Source: Primula veris
Taxonomy: Eukaryota; Streptophyta; Magnoliopsida; Ericales; Primulaceae
Assembly: GCA_963682055.1 (NCBI GenBank)
Contig: OY821740.1
Span: 13,540,814 to 13,604,813, forward strand
Direction: 5' to 3'
DNA: 64,000 nt
Shown here one piece after another: positions 12,316 through 25,075 of the stretch. The first letter of the stretch is position 1; every line of letters starts with the position of its first letter. The notes beneath the pieces were generated by a model. It worked only from the letters and a program-made list of their open reading frames with translations, did no database searches and was not told the origin of the DNA. The translations under genes were made by a program, and so were the position numbers.

Positions 12316-13934
12316 TGTAGTTTAGCTTGCTCAACTCTTGGTTTTTTATTTTGGTAACCAGTAGACCAATCTCACTGAATTTACTTCTTGTTTTAGAAAA
12401 TAACCTCGTTAATTGTTTTTTATAAATCAAGCTATTTTTGTGAGCGTTGGTATTATTCCGATCTTTTAGTGAGCAAACGGTATTATAGTCTTGACCTTCT
12501 TAACCAGATTGTTTTACACTCCTTTTAAAAGACATGTTAAAAGGGTAGAACCATATTGTTGCCTGTCGGGAAGGGCTATGGAAGCGGGAATCAAAACGGA
12601 AAACGTGAAAAAGATGAAAATTTTCTAAGATTTACAGGTGAGATAATAGGAAACAGAAATCGAGAAGCATGAAAGGGGACGGGGTTTCTAAGAGAGAAAA
12701 CAAGTTTTATGTTTAACCATGAACAAATTTCATGCGAACTATGAGCATTTTGCAATTAACTCTCATAAACTATGAAAACTTGTGATCGAGCCCAATAAAC
12801 TTTTCTTTTTAGCAGTTAAGCCCATGACCAATTTTAAAATGGCACAGCTTTGTACTCGTTTGTCCATTTTGGACTATTGTTCTTTTCAAAAAGGCACAAG
12901 TGAAAATTATGCTAACAAGGTATATTTGTATTTGTAGTAAATCAAACGTTGTTGTCATGTTATCACTGAATACATTCAGTCATTCCTTTTAAGTAATTGG
13001 GAAGTATTGAGAAATTATATAGAACGGGGTAGTATGTATATTACAGTGGAGCAATCAGTGTCAGTAATTCAAGATTTTTTTTAGATGAGAATAAAAAATA
13101 ATGTCCATATTTTAAGCAGGGTAATAGTTAAGAAATTGCAATTTAAAACTTTCCGAAAACTATTAACTTCATTCAGTACTTTAAAAATGAGAACAGTAGT
13201 TCTTAAAAATAGATTTTTTTTATTGAACTGTGAAAACTGTTAATTGTGTTAGTTCAGATTCTGCAGATGAAATCCAGGCAAAAGTATAATTTATTAGTAG
13301 TAATAAAGAGGTTTTGTAAAAACTCTAATAATTTTTTGGCTCATGGATGTCATTGTCTTTATTTATAAATCTGGTTCAAAACCCTTCAATTAGAAAGTCT
13401 AAAACTCGCTCATCTACTATGGAATCGTATCATCTACTCTCAGACATGGTCTAAATTGTATAACCTAATTTAATTATGCTTTTAGGTCTACAGTTATTTT
13501 AAAAATGGCAATCATTAAAAATAAGGACAAATCGGCCGTTTTCTTTTTTTTAACAAAGAAAATTGACTTGCAGCCCAGAGTGATCCTTAAAATTTGAGGC
13601 TTACAAAATGTTCCTTGTTTTTAAAGGAATGTTGATCATTTCCTTAACCAATAAAGATGAAGTGCCACTGCTTTTTAATTTAATTAATATTGATTGGACC
13701 CACATGTAAATTGATTCTTTTTCAAAATAGTAACCAAATTAATATTAGATAATAATAAAATATTATTATAGAAAAATTGATAGTAAAACTGATAAATTAC
13801 ACAAAGTTAAATAGCTCGTTAAAACCTTAAGAAACCTACATTTTACTTATTTCAATGAAAGATGTTAGAGAATCTGACGTGGTTGTTCTAAAACATATCC
13901 ATATAGAGACCAATATTCTTATTTCTAGTGGTTA
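12316..13934. other. Intergenic, no gene seen
   Basis: This is AT-rich sequence with frequent stops in all frames. I recognise no gene or RNA here; scattered degenerate repeats are likely. Confidence 0.5.
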
Positions 13935-14009
13935 AGCCTTAATCAACAAGTCTAATTCTCAAGCACTTGTAAGTTACAAGTATTCGAGAATTAGACTTGT
14001 TGATTAAGC
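13935..14009. repeat. Long near-perfect hairpin upstream of NPF gene
   Basis: The left arm (AATCAACAAGTCTAATTCTC and onward) pairs with the right arm (GAGAATTAGACTTGTTGATT) over about 35 bp with few mismatches, around a tiny loop near GTAAGTTAC. The shape is like a MITE core or a small-RNA precursor. No target duplication was identified. Confidence 0.7.
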
Positions 14010-14011
14010 CT

Positions 14012-14125
14012 CCGAATTGGAGTAATGTTGAATACCATTTGTGCAAAAAACGGAAAGAAATTGTAGCATATAGTCGAATTTATTTCCGTTTTTGCACAAC
14101 TAGTATTCAGTATGTCTCCAATTCG
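14012..14125. repeat. Second hairpin adjacent to the first
   Basis: CCGAATTGGAG and TTTGTGCAAAAAACGGAAA on the left pair with TTTCCGTTTTTGCACAA and CTCCAATTCG on the right. There are several mismatches, and the loop lies near 14060. It abuts the first hairpin, so the two form a double-hairpin unit about 450 bp before the NPF start. Confidence 0.65.
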
Positions 14126-14488
14126 TTGATGTGAGGCTTGCATGGACATTAAGCGTTTTTACGTCTTCAGTGTAGAACTGATAAGTCAAAATTTCTATGA
14201 GTGTCTTGTTTACTTGGTTTCTTTATCTAATTCTTCGTAACGTTCTGGTACATGGGAAGCAGAGGAAATTTTCTTTCTTAGAGCTTATGAAATGATACTT
14301 GTGATTATAGTATTAAAAGATACATGTTACATTAAGTAAGACACACTTGTTCCATAAATTAATGCTCCACAGCCTGTGCGCAACAATATGCTTACATTTC
14401 ATTTTCTTTATCCCCCAAGAATCTTTTTCTATGTGGTAGTTGACAAACAAATGACATAATTGGTTTGCTTTTTTATTAGTTAAGGCCA

Positions 14489-14497
14489 CTATATAAG
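14489..14497 (+). promoter_or_regulatory. TATA box of NPF gene
   Basis: CTATATAAG lies about 80 bases before the ATG at 14578. This spacing suits a TATA box with a short 5' untranslated leader. There is no experimental support. Confidence 0.5.
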
Positions 14498-14577
14498 TTT
14501 AATTGAAAAGTTTATCTTTTTTCACCTCAAGAGATCACTGTCCTTGGTTTCCCTTTCCTTTTGCACCATTCTCTACC

Positions 14578-17500
14578 ATGATAATAAATTCAGTGGAAGA
14601 AAAAGGTGCAGTGGATGGAAAAGAGCCTTATACCAAAGACGGGACTGTGGATCTTCGAGGTAGACCTGTTCTTAGTTCCAAAACCGGAAGATGGAAAGCA
14701 TGTTCTTTTCTTGTTGGTAAATTATTTCGTCACTCCTTTTCTTAATTTCAACTCTTCAGTAGATTTTATGGCATATAGCAAGAACATAAGTCATGTGTTC
14801 GTGTTTTCATTTTTGTATTTTCTTTGCAGTGTATGAAGTGTTTGAAAGGATGGCCTTTTCTGGAATTGCAGTCAACCTTGTGTTGTATTTGACAAATATG
14901 CTCCATGAAGGCACTGTAAAATCTTCGAATCACGTCACCAATTGGGTCGGCACAGTATGGTTGATGCCCATCTTAGGTGCATATATAGCTGATGCTCATC
15001 TTGGGCGATTCTGGACTTTCGTCATCTCATCAGCCATATACTTTGTGGTAATCATTGCAACTTGGTAACGCAAAATATATGCATAAACATATTACATATA
15101 CATCATCCTACTGACCCCCATCCCATTTGCATCAGGGAATGTGTTTATTGACATTAGCAGTATCCGTCCCATCCCTAAGACCTCCATCATGTGGTGACGG
15201 GATAAAGGTGGATGATTGCAACAAACAAGCTTCCCATTTACAAGTGGGAATTTTTTATTGTGCATTGTATATAATAGCACTAGGAGCAGGCGGTACCAAG
15301 CCTAACATCTCAACCATGGGTGCTGACCAATTCGACGACTTTGAGCCGAAAGAGAGGGCCCAAAAGTTATCCTTCTTCAACTGGTGGCATTTTAGCATTT
15401 TCGTTGGAACCCTTTTCTCCGGCACTTTCTTAATCTACATTCAAGACAATGTTGGTTGGGTTCTTGGGTATGGCCTTCCAACTTTTGGCCTAGCTATATC
15501 TATAACTGTGTTTGCAATAGGGACGCCGTATTATAGGCATAAAATCTCTTCAGGGAGCCCTTTGACCAGAATGGCTAAAGTGGTCGTGGCAGCAATCAGA
15601 AATTGGAGAGTGGTGGTGCCGAATGACCCAAATGAGCTTCACGAGCTGAATTTGGTAGGGTATGCTGACCCTGGCAAGTTTAAAATAGACCACACCCAGT
15701 CGATGAGGTGCGATACTTTTCTTACTTTTTGTCATTCTTTCGGTCACCTTTTTGTCAAGTCTGATTCATCATATACTTAATAAGAAATTCGTGAATGATA
15801 CAACATGAAATCTCTATGGTTTTGGCAGTTGTTCTTTGGGTAAATTCTGTTTTTTCAAAATTCGTCTCTACGTAGTTTGTCAGCACAATGATTTCGGTTT
15901 GATATATTTATGCTATAAGCATGTAACTACTATGCGTCTCCTTTTTAATTACTGTTAAAGAAATTCTCACTCAGCGGCCGTCACACTATATTGTAACATG
16001 GCACTGCAAAATGGTAAATTGAAATAAAATGCTGACCACTAGATCAGGAAAATCCAAACAGACGATGACCAATGGCGAAACCAGGATTGTGAAATGGGGG
16101 CTGATTTTCTATAAAAAAAAAAATACTTTATATGAAGTTATTTTACCGAAGGACGGGGGCTGAAACACTAAAATTTAAAGGTTTTTATCAAAATACATAG
16201 AAAAAATTTATTTTTTCATCAATTTTTGTCGTCGGGAGGGAGGCGGGGGGGCAGCCCCCGACTGTCCTTACCTAGTTCCTCCCCTGACGGGGACAAAAGA
16301 AGAATACCTATATCGTTATTTCATATTGGTGCCTATCAACAAAGTTTAGATCCACAAAAGCATCCGTGCCTGCAATAGTTTCTAAGAAGTAGACTGTCGA
16401 TCATATATAGATGTTTCAATACCTGCCATAACCTGTTTAAATAAATTGGTAACAGACCAATGATCATTGTCCATAGTTTTCCACTTTTTGCAATTTGTTT
16501 ATATCAAAATTAGGACAAAATCACAAACTATTTCACCGTGAGATGACAAAACTCAAGCATGTATGCATGATGAAACTTCATTAGGGATCAAATGCAGAAT
16601 GGAATTAAGCCTAAGTGTCATCCAAACAATTACACATATCCTTAGAAAATGAAGTCCAGATTAATGTCAAGCCATATTTTGTTAAGCTAAGAGCAAATTT
16701 TTAAATAACATCGAATAAGTATAATAGATGTTCAATAAAATCAGAATTGCCAGTATTGAATAGAAAATAAGTCTCATTCAGTGATTAGCTTTAAGCCTTT
16801 AACTGAGTTCACATTGGCAGATTTACAAGCTGGTTCAATTAAACTTAATGCAGATTTCTTTGCAGTCACTCATGAAATGGGAAGGAATTAACTAACAAAT
16901 GCTTCCTTTATATTATGTCATCCATCATTGTTTTGAATATGAATATCACTCATAGTTGGAGGTCACAAGTACATACCTAACTAGAGCTCCGTGAAGATTG
17001 ATACGGTGACTAGCCAAGTTATCTAACTCGAAAGAAAAAACTCACACCAAACATTGAATTTAGATGAATTATGTAATTTAATCCACCTAGTTGTTTTAAC
17101 ATGCTAAACCTTTCTGTGTTTCAATGTTCTTTTTGTTTTAATTGCTACAGATTTCTCGACAAAGCTGCTGTTAAAAATGGATCACCTACACCGTGGAATC
17201 TGAGCCCAGTCACACAAGTTGAACAAACCAAACAAATGTTAAAAATGATCCCGATTTTCTTTGCCACAATTATCCCCAACACCATTCTTGCGCAAACAAT
17301 TACGCTCTTTGTAAAGCAAGGTGCAACTCTCAACAGGAGCATAGGACCGCACTTTGAATTGCCCCCCGCTAGCCTTACTGTATTCATAACAATCTTCATG
17401 CTGGTGTCATTGGTTCTCTATGATCGTTACTTCGTCCCCGCGATACGTAAGTATACAAAAAATCCAAGAGGAATCACTAACTTGCAGAGACTCGGGACAG

Positions 17501-18045
17501 GAATAGCCATCCATGTATTTATTATGTGTATCGCTTGTCTAATAGAGAGACAACGGTTAAATTTTGCCAAAGCTCATAACGTTACTGGTAAACATCAAAT
17601 GGTCCCTTTGACGGTTTTCATACTTCTTCCTCAATTTGCTTTAATGGGAGTAGCCGATAATTTTTTACTGGTAGCAATTATGGAGTTCTTCTACGATCAA
17701 GCCCCAGAAGGAATGAAAAGTCTTGGATCGGCTTATTTTACAACAGGAATTGGTATTGGTTTTTTCCTTAGCAGCTTTATCCTTTCGACTGTGTCCGATC
17801 TGACGAAGAGAAACGGTCACAAGGGATGGATTTTGAATGACCTGAATCAATCTCGTTTGGACTATTACTATGCTTTTCTCGCGATTCTGAGTCTGATCAA
17901 CTTTATATACTTCCTTGTTGTGGCGAAGTTATTTGTTTATAACATCGATGTGGATTCCAAGATGAGTAGTACTGCGCAGAGTTTTAACGTTGATGAAACC
18001 TCAAAAGTAATGCAGGGTAGCACAAGCACAATCAAAGAATCCTAG
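14578..18045 (+). CDS. NPF (PTR) family proton-coupled transporter, NPF5.2/5.3-like
   Basis: This is a multi-pass membrane transporter of the nitrate/peptide family, 607 aa in four exons: 14578-14716, 14830-15047, 15136-15707 and 17151-18045. All junctions are GT-AG and in phase. The proton-coupling motif ExxER is present as EVFERMAF. The PTR signature region reads FFNWWHFSIFVGTL, preceded by GAGGTKPNISTMGADQFDD. Later family strings are TPWNLSPVTQVEQTKQ and FYDQAPEGMKSLGSAYF. GAYIADAHLGRFWTFV resembles Arabidopsis PTR3/NPF5.2, a di/tripeptide transporter; that subfamily call and the substrate are inference. Twelve membrane helices are expected, with a long charged loop in the middle. The ATG at 14578 is the first in frame. 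Intron 3 (15708-17150) is 1.4 kb and holds only degenerate sequence, including a C/G-rich patch near 16240. Confidence 0.95.
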
Positions 18046-18537
18046 GAACCTAACATGTCCGAATCATGAAGCTCCTACGAAATTAAAATTGATAGTTCTT
18101 TTCCTTTTTACGAATCTAAATAAATCAGGTGTTCCGTGAATATTATTAATGTTTTTTTTCTAGTCGCCAAGTTTTGTGTAGTAAAAAATAGGCCTTGAGG
18201 TCATACCTTGTACAGGCTTTGGCAATCAAAATTTCTGTAATTTACTGCTTTCTTTCTCTATACCGGCAAAAAAAAAAAACACTCTCGTTTTGCCTTAAAA
18301 CTCTTATGTAAGGAAAAGTTAGCTCCATCATTTTCCACTTCAAAGTCACTTTTTCGCTTCTTTCCATTTAATATTAACTTAAAGTTGACAATGTAGATAA
18401 TTCTAGTTATGTTTGTCAAATTATTCATCTTTTTTTCCCTTATCACTTTAAATTGCATTATCTTGCATGCTTACACTTGTTACTTGTTAGATTAAAATAG
18501 ACAATTTTACCATATATAGTAGTAAATAAATGCACAG
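18046..18537. other. 3' flank of NPF gene
   Basis: This is the untranslated end of the NPF gene and AT-rich sequence. No other gene is visible. Confidence 0.5.
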
Positions 18538-18685
18538 GGGGAGCCAGACTATACTTAATGTATAGTCTGAAAAACTCTTCTCTGTGGCACCATTGGATCA
18601 ACAGTAGGGCCCACAGACTGAAGAATCCAATGGTGCCAGAGGGATAGTTTTCCAGACTATACATTAAGTATAGTTTGGCACCCCT
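18538..18685. repeat. Foldback MITE-like palindrome
   Basis: GGGGAGCCAGACTATACTTA at the left pairs with TAAGTATAGTTTGGCACCCC at the right. Inner arms TGGCACCATTGGAT and ATCCAATGGTGCCA also pair around a small core. Each outer arm contains its own small palindrome (ACTATAC...GTATAGT). No target duplication was identified. Confidence 0.7.
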
Positions 18686-19551
18686 CCTCCGAAATAAATA
18701 TGATTTTAACTCGTATGCTATAGCTAGGTATTGCTTAATGTTGTACTCTTTTTTTTTCTCACGTCTCATCCTAACAATTACCTAGCATACTATTTGTAGG
18801 CATCATGACTTAAGTATTCGCAAAAGCTTAAAATTTTTCTCGAGTGATGATATAATGAGAGACTTTTTGGCACAAATTCTTACAGATACTTAATGTGGAT
18901 CATTAATTTATCCTCGTATACATGATATGATGGTTCACATTGAGTATCTACGAGAGTGTATGTCCAAAAGTCTCTTCTTATAACACCAGTCATTTTCCTC
19001 AGCACTCTGGATTACGTTAACAATATCTCATCACAATCGCATGTTATGACTCTCTTGGGGTCCTTCGTCTAAGTAATCAATGTCTCCGCTATCCAAGGGA
19101 GGAGCAGTCGTGACACAACTAACAATTATATTCATATAGATATACGAGAACGACTCTAATAATCGGCAAACATACATTCAGTATAATCTAAACGCAAAAT
19201 TTGAGGCTCTATAATCTGAAACAAATATCTGAAGCGTCCCAACATGTCCAAATGATAAAAGACACAGGTATTGACACTTGGTCTTTGTCATACATACTAC
19301 TTGAAAACCAGACAATAAATTAACAATAACATCAAAATTAAGGGGTGGTGAACAAACCTGCAAGTTTTGGAGTTTGGAGGCTGTATATGGACCTGTTAGA
19401 ACTCTTTTCAAATTCTAGGACGTTATATCCATTTTCAAATGTAGCAATAACAGACTTATGGCAAAGTATAACCAACCAAATGCAAGGCTTTGTGATGCTT
19501 GGTTTAGTATTTAATCTTTTTCCCTCTTATTCCATCACTTGTTAGTCTATC
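18686..19551. other. Upstream region of MAKR-like gene
   Basis: No gene is recognised here. Short open frames in this stretch show no family features. Confidence 0.5.
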
Positions 19552-20283
19552 ATGGAGACTTCACAAAACCTTGCTATTGATAGCTTTTCATTCCATTGGT
19601 TAGCAAACAGAAAACTATGTTTTGATAGCCTTAGCGAACAGCCCTTAAGAAAATCATTTGCGTTTTTAGAAGATAAATATTCCGAAGAAACTATTATATC
19701 AATATATCATCTCACCACCCTATTTTCCACTTTCCCACCTTAGAATCTAACACCGCTATAGTCCATGCCCATGAAATATTCTCTCATGGGCTTATATTAC
19801 CTAAGTTTTCCGAGAGAGCAAATAAGGAGGCGTTTCGCAGATCATACTCGGTTCCCTCAACGCCAAACATATCTCTTTTGCGAAGAAACCATTCTCCACA
19901 TGGCAAAGTTCATGTTCCTTTTCTTAGAAACTGGGGTTATACGTCAATGAAATTACTGCAGAAGTATATTTCTTTCTTTAAGCCTCTTTGCAGGAAAACG
20001 TGGTCAAGGTATACCGGAAAGAGTGTTGGGGTCCTCGATTTTGATGGAACATATAGGGATACTACAAGCTTAAAAAAAATAAAAAAATTTACCCCTCCAG
20101 TAGGAAAATTAAACTATGTGGAAAATACAAGTGAAACGAAAAGGCGAACACCAAAAGTTAAAAGTATGAACAGTTCACCACAGTACGTGGTATCCTTTTT
20201 CATATCACGATAGGAGTGATCTGAGTATGGATTTCTCAATTGATGAATCAATTTTCCACTGCAAGGAGTCACTCGATCGGTAA
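19552..20283 (+). pseudogene. Membrane-associated kinase regulator (MAKR6-like), two frameshifts
   Basis: MAKR proteins are unstructured plasma-membrane-associated regulators of receptor kinases, of which BKI1 is the best-known relative. The start METSQNLAIDSFSFHWL matches MAKR6-type N-termini as I recall them. The second part lies in another frame and contains FHFPTLESNTAIVHAHEIF, then SHGLILPKFSERANK and RSYSVPSTPN. The last part lies in the first frame again and encodes SDLSMDFSIDESIFHCK, ending at TAA 20281-20283. So three blocks of one protein lie in frames 1, 3 and 1. The shifts fall at an AT dinucleotide run (about 19698-19710) and a T5 run (20196-20200). No other stop is seen. Either the gene is a very young pseudogene or these are two assembly errors at simple repeats. 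Lys/Arg-rich stretches (MKLLQKYISFFK) are as expected for membrane binding. Confidence 0.72.
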
Positions 20284-20839
20284 GCTTATAATGAACACTA
20301 ACAATGTTGTTATAGCGTTATAATAGCCTTATAGGAGTATATCATTGTATTTTAAAATCTTGAAACTGCAGTTACATCTAGTATTTTTATTTTTTTTATA
20401 TTCTGCTCATAAAGATGTTTTATCAAGGATGTGAATGGTGAGATTGTTGATAAGATAACAAACATATGATGAAATTTAGTGATATATACTACTAGTGTGC
20501 AATGCAGAATCAATCTTCATAAATAGTTACTAATCTTGTTCTTTATTGTTTCCAGCTAAATGAAGAAAAGGAGAGAAGGATTCGGAGTTTCTAGACATTG
20601 ATGTTGTATCAAAACAAATCCTATTGATGAAGTTCTATTTCTTGTAGCATTCCATTCACTGTTCTTAATTTTGAGTACCAAAATTTCTGTAGTGTATACT
20701 TTTAACTCAGTCAACCAATGCAAATTTAACGAGAAGTAATCATCAATATCTACTTGTCCAGGCCTGTCCATCCCCACCACTAAACGGCCTTCTAATAATA
20801 AGGAATGAAAGGAGATTATATTAATACAAGACTATATCA
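20284..20839. other. Intergenic, no gene seen
   Basis: This is AT-rich sequence downstream of the MAKR-like gene. No recognisable product or repeat end. Confidence 0.5.
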
Positions 20840-21295
20840 ATTAATGATTTAAATAACGTTATCGTTAACATAACGTTTTTTCGAGAGCTATGTTAAAAGC
20901 GTAAATAGCGTAGTAACGAAACGTTTTGTGGTGTATTTTTTTTACCTATATAATCATATATATAATTCAGATGATTATTATGTTAACATACTTAAAAATT
21001 TAATCCTAAATTACAATATTATAACTCTTATTTATGTATACTTATGTAAAGAAATAAATTGTGACAAAAAACGACGTAGTTGTATCCATTTTTTTAATAA
21101 AAAAATATAATTAAAATAATAATTAATTAATTTTTTAAAAAAAAAAAATCGTTTTTTACGCTTTTACTCAAGCTATTTGCGCCTTTTCAAGCTATTTGCG
21201 CTATACTTCTAAAATAGCGGGTAGGCGAATTTTTCTCGCTAAGCGCTATTTGCGTAACGTTGCGCTTCGTTACGCGCTATTTAAAACAGTGATAT
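20840..21295. repeat. Degenerate hAT-like repeat
   Basis: The left part has GTTAAAAGCGTAAATAGCG and TAACGAAACG. The right part has GCGCTATTTAAAACAGTG together with several copies of CTATTTGCG. Read on the other strand, the right end becomes CACTGTTTTAAATAGCGCG, which looks like a hAT terminus. No target duplication was found. Confidence 0.35.
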
Positions 21296-23439
21296 CAATG
21301 CTCAAGCGATGTGAGATAATAATTCTAACATATATATTTATTTATTTTTTAGGGTTTTACCCATATCACTATACTAATTAAGCTCCAAGTATTAATGTGA
21401 TACTCTTATAATCTAACCGACAAAAACAACACTGAAGAATTCAGAGGAGATGCCAGTATGAAGCAATTTCTAAAAGATCGATTTTTAACTATTTTTCTGG
21501 TCAGGGACAATCCCCAATTTTCTTGTTAATTTATTTTTTGTCTTTTTATTTGATGATTATGATGTTTTAGTTTCTCCAATTGTTATTACCAATGAAACCA
21601 AAATAAATGAGGAAGTAGATTCACTATATTTTGGAATGATGGTTTTTATAAATTGACTCTTTTTTTGGAAGTGAAATGTTGAAAAAAGTGGACATTTGTG
21701 AATTGGTTGGTCGTGGCTTTCAGTTGAAACATACTACATGTCTATTGGTCTATACATCAATATTAGAATGACCCAAGATTAGACGGCCAGGCCTTCACAT
21801 TGACGCAAATTATTACAACTATATGCAGAAATATTCTGTAAGGCAATGTCAACTCGAATCAACTTATTTACCCAAAAAAACTAGGATCAGCTTGCAGAGA
21901 AAACATAGAACAAATTTAAACCTTAAAACGAATTTTAGATCATAATTATGAAACTAGGAAAACAAAACTTGAAAGAGGGTGAAACTTGGGAGTTGTTTTT
22001 CTGCATATATGTACTTATCTTATGAGCACATTCAATCGGAAAAACCGAGAAAACCGCGATGAATGAATTTTGAATATTAAGACCAAGTAGATAAACTTAT
22101 TTGTCTACCGAATTAGTACTTCGTCCCTTTGAGGGTTAACTTCTCCCAAGTACTAAGACCTATCTGGCAGCCGAATTCAATCCTGAAAGTTAAAACAATA
22201 TCCCGAATTGTACGCTTCATCTCAAAGCCAGCCGTGAAGACATAAGCTAAAAAAATCATAATGAAAGCAAAACAACAGATCGTCTCAACATACACAAGAT
22301 GACTATCCTTTGCAAACATGAGAAATATTTAGGTAGAGACAGTCAAGCCCCCCATTTTTTTAGAATCGATGTAGTAGTCAATGAATCGAACATATCCAAG
22401 TTATAATATCCACTGAAAAACAAAGATAATACACCTTTTTTAAAGATTGGCCTAATTAAATATGCCCAGTAACTTCAGAGTGGTCCAGTAGGGCAAAAGA
22501 TGATTCATCCTTTCACAAGGGTAATCGCCGCATCTGCAGTCGCTTATTGCCACATCACCATCCTAATGATATGAAATCCGGAGTAAAACGATGCCATGTC
22601 AACTTACATCTAAGTTATTTGTATTTTCTTACTTTTCAGAAGAAGATGAACAAATAATTTATTAACAATTCCGCAGATCCTCAGGCATTCTGACCGGACG
22701 AAACAAATCTTTCCTGTGAAGATTTTAGGCTTGATAATTACAGTTTGTTTCTGTGGATAAATAAGATGGATGTTGGCCGACTTGGTCAAGCAATAAAAGA
22801 GCATATCAATGGAAGGAGGCAAGAGAAATTGCGAAGAATTATATTTGGTTAGGACTATTTTTTTTTTTTTAGATTTATAATATATTTGGTTATGACTAAT
22901 GATTACATATTTACATCATACAATCATATACATCATATGATTACATCAGGGTCATTCAATAAAACCTGGAACTTGAAAATCATGTGCCATTTTTTGACTT
23001 GCATTATGCTTTCTGATTGTGAGTGACTTAATCTGTTCCTGTTCTAACTTTGCATGTTTTAACTTTTCACTTCGAAGAAAGAATTTTTTGGGAATTTCAA
23101 ATGTCACCAAACGAACTACCAATATTCTTCACGATAGAATTTACGAAACAGTCCTCAATAGGTGTTTTACAAAGAGATGAGTCAAAAGACTAAAAACTGT
23201 CAGCCTTTCTCATTTACATTTGCAATTACTTTATGGGCTGGTTATACTATATGGGCTTAGTTCAAAGTCTATACATTTAGTCTTTACATTGAATAAATTA
23301 TATCTAAACTCCAATGAGCATTCTTGATGCTAAGTACTCCCACAAACTCATTAGGCTTTCTATGGTTTTATGTCATATTCGCATGTTTCTCTGAAAGATG
23401 AACAGGCATTATAATTCCCCTTGCGAATACATTATACTA
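21296..23439. other. Intergenic, no gene seen
   Basis: This is about 2.1 kb of AT-rich sequence without a supportable gene. TAGGGTTTTACCCATATCAC near 21350 resembles the 3' end of the LINE further right, so a LINE tail may be present. Confidence 0.45.
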
Positions 23440-25075
23440 TTACAGGCCTATGGAGTGAAGCTGAAAAACAAATTGTTTGGCTAATAGATGAAGGTAATAT
23501 CTCACTCAATCAAGATAACTGGCTTGATGAAGGCCGTTTGAACGATCCTAAATAATAATATTATGACTACAGATGTTATAACTAATGGAGAGTGAGATAG
23601 AGAGAAAATTAATAACATTATTTTTCAAAATTTGAGACATCCGTTTTCAAGTGATATTATCAGCATTAACAAGTTAATAAAAGACACTCCCATTTGAAAA
23701 ATTAATAAAATGGGTAATTTCAGTATAAATTCAGCTTGGGAGCTTATGAGAAACAATTCAGCTTGGGAGCTTATGAGAAACAAGTCATCTATAAATTGGA
23801 TTAGTAACCTGTGTTGGGATAAAATCATACATGTGAAAATATCTTGTTTTATCTGTAAATTCTTCAATAAATCTCTTTCATTAGATCCTGTAATCCAAAA
23901 ATTGGGAATTATGCTGTCCTCTAAATGTGAATAATGTGAATGTAATTTGGAAGAAATAGAACACTTATTTAGTACTGGGCCTATAGCTATAGAATGTGGA
24001 ATTACTTTAATAAGCTACTGGGAGTTATAAATATTTCAGAGCAAGTAAAGGGCAAATTTATTTCTTGGTGGTCTTAATCAGGTATTGTTATCTCTATACT
24101 ACAATGAAAACTCTGCAAAATCATACATGTGTTTATTGTTTGGAAAATTTGGAAAGTAAGATGCAGTAGTAAATATAATAATAAAAAAATGAATGGAGCA
24201 ACGATTTGTGAGGAAGTCAGCAATTTGATTAAAAGGTACTCCAGGAAAGATAATTGCTTTCCTTCAAACTTTGATATTAAAGTTGGGATAAATGCAATGA
24301 TTAAAAAAGATAAAATGCTGAAAGTGGTAAAATGATTATGTCATCCTAAAGTATATAATAAAATCAATATTGATGGGAGTTTTAGAAAGACCACTAATAA
24401 AAGTGGTGTTGGTGGTCTAATGCGAAATGATCAAGATAAGTTTATTTTAGGGTATTATACTTCAATCAACAGCAACTCTGACCTTGAATCTAAGATGAAA
24501 GCACTTTTACTGGGCGTTCAAATTGTTGGGAGAAATAATATAGTTTTTGAATCAGATTGCTTACAATCGGTGAATATTATACAAGGGAAAAGCAATTGCC
24601 CTTGGGACTTTATCTATCTTATGGATCTAATAAGTCAGCAATTCAAAATACATGAATTAAAAATTATGCATATAGAAAGAGAATGTAACAAAAGAGCAGA
24701 TCACCTGGCGAATTTAGGGTGTGAAGAAGACCCAATAATTTCGAATTGCTTAGAAGACTTCTGAGATTATTTCAAGGGTGTAATCATCGCTAAATCTCTG
24801 ACGATTCCTTATTTACAAATCAAATGATTTTTGAAACTTTTTGGAAGAAGAAGGGAGACAGGATCTCACTAAAAGAGGAAAGTGATGAGTTCTCAATATA
24901 CGAAGAGATCAATATATCTGAAAAAGGGACGCGTGTTACAAGTTTTAGATTTTTATTTTTAAGTCCTCAAGTTTATGTCGGTTTGCAGTTTGAAGTGATA
25001 GTTTGTAATTGTAACAATTTTCCACTTTTTGCTATTGTATTTTAGGGTTTTTCACCCATATTTCTAATAAATAAA
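23440..25075 (+). mobile_element. LINE retrotransposon, 5'-truncated and decayed
   Basis: Only the 3' part of a plant non-LTR retrotransposon remains, and it is broken by stops and frameshifts. Around 23450-23560 the translation GLWSEAEKQIVWLIDEG...NWLDEG resembles the region after the reverse transcriptase. At 23710-23934 INSAWELMRN and HVKISCFICKF resemble the zf-RVT domain. From about 24340 to 24764 an RNase H domain is nearly intact, with acidic residues in place: NIDGS, DLESKMKAL, FESDCLQS and NKRADHLANLG. The 3' end has TAGGGTTTTTCACCC near 25045, a common LINE tail, before the terminal A/T-rich end. The coding sense is +. The reverse transcriptase itself is absent. Confidence 0.78.
23730..23783 (+). 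repeat. 27-bp in-frame tandem duplication in LINE
   Basis: TTCAGCTTGGGAGCTTATGA and the following seven bases occur twice in a row. This repeats nine residues (SAWELMRNN/SAWELMRNK) within the zf-RVT remnant. Confidence 0.9.
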
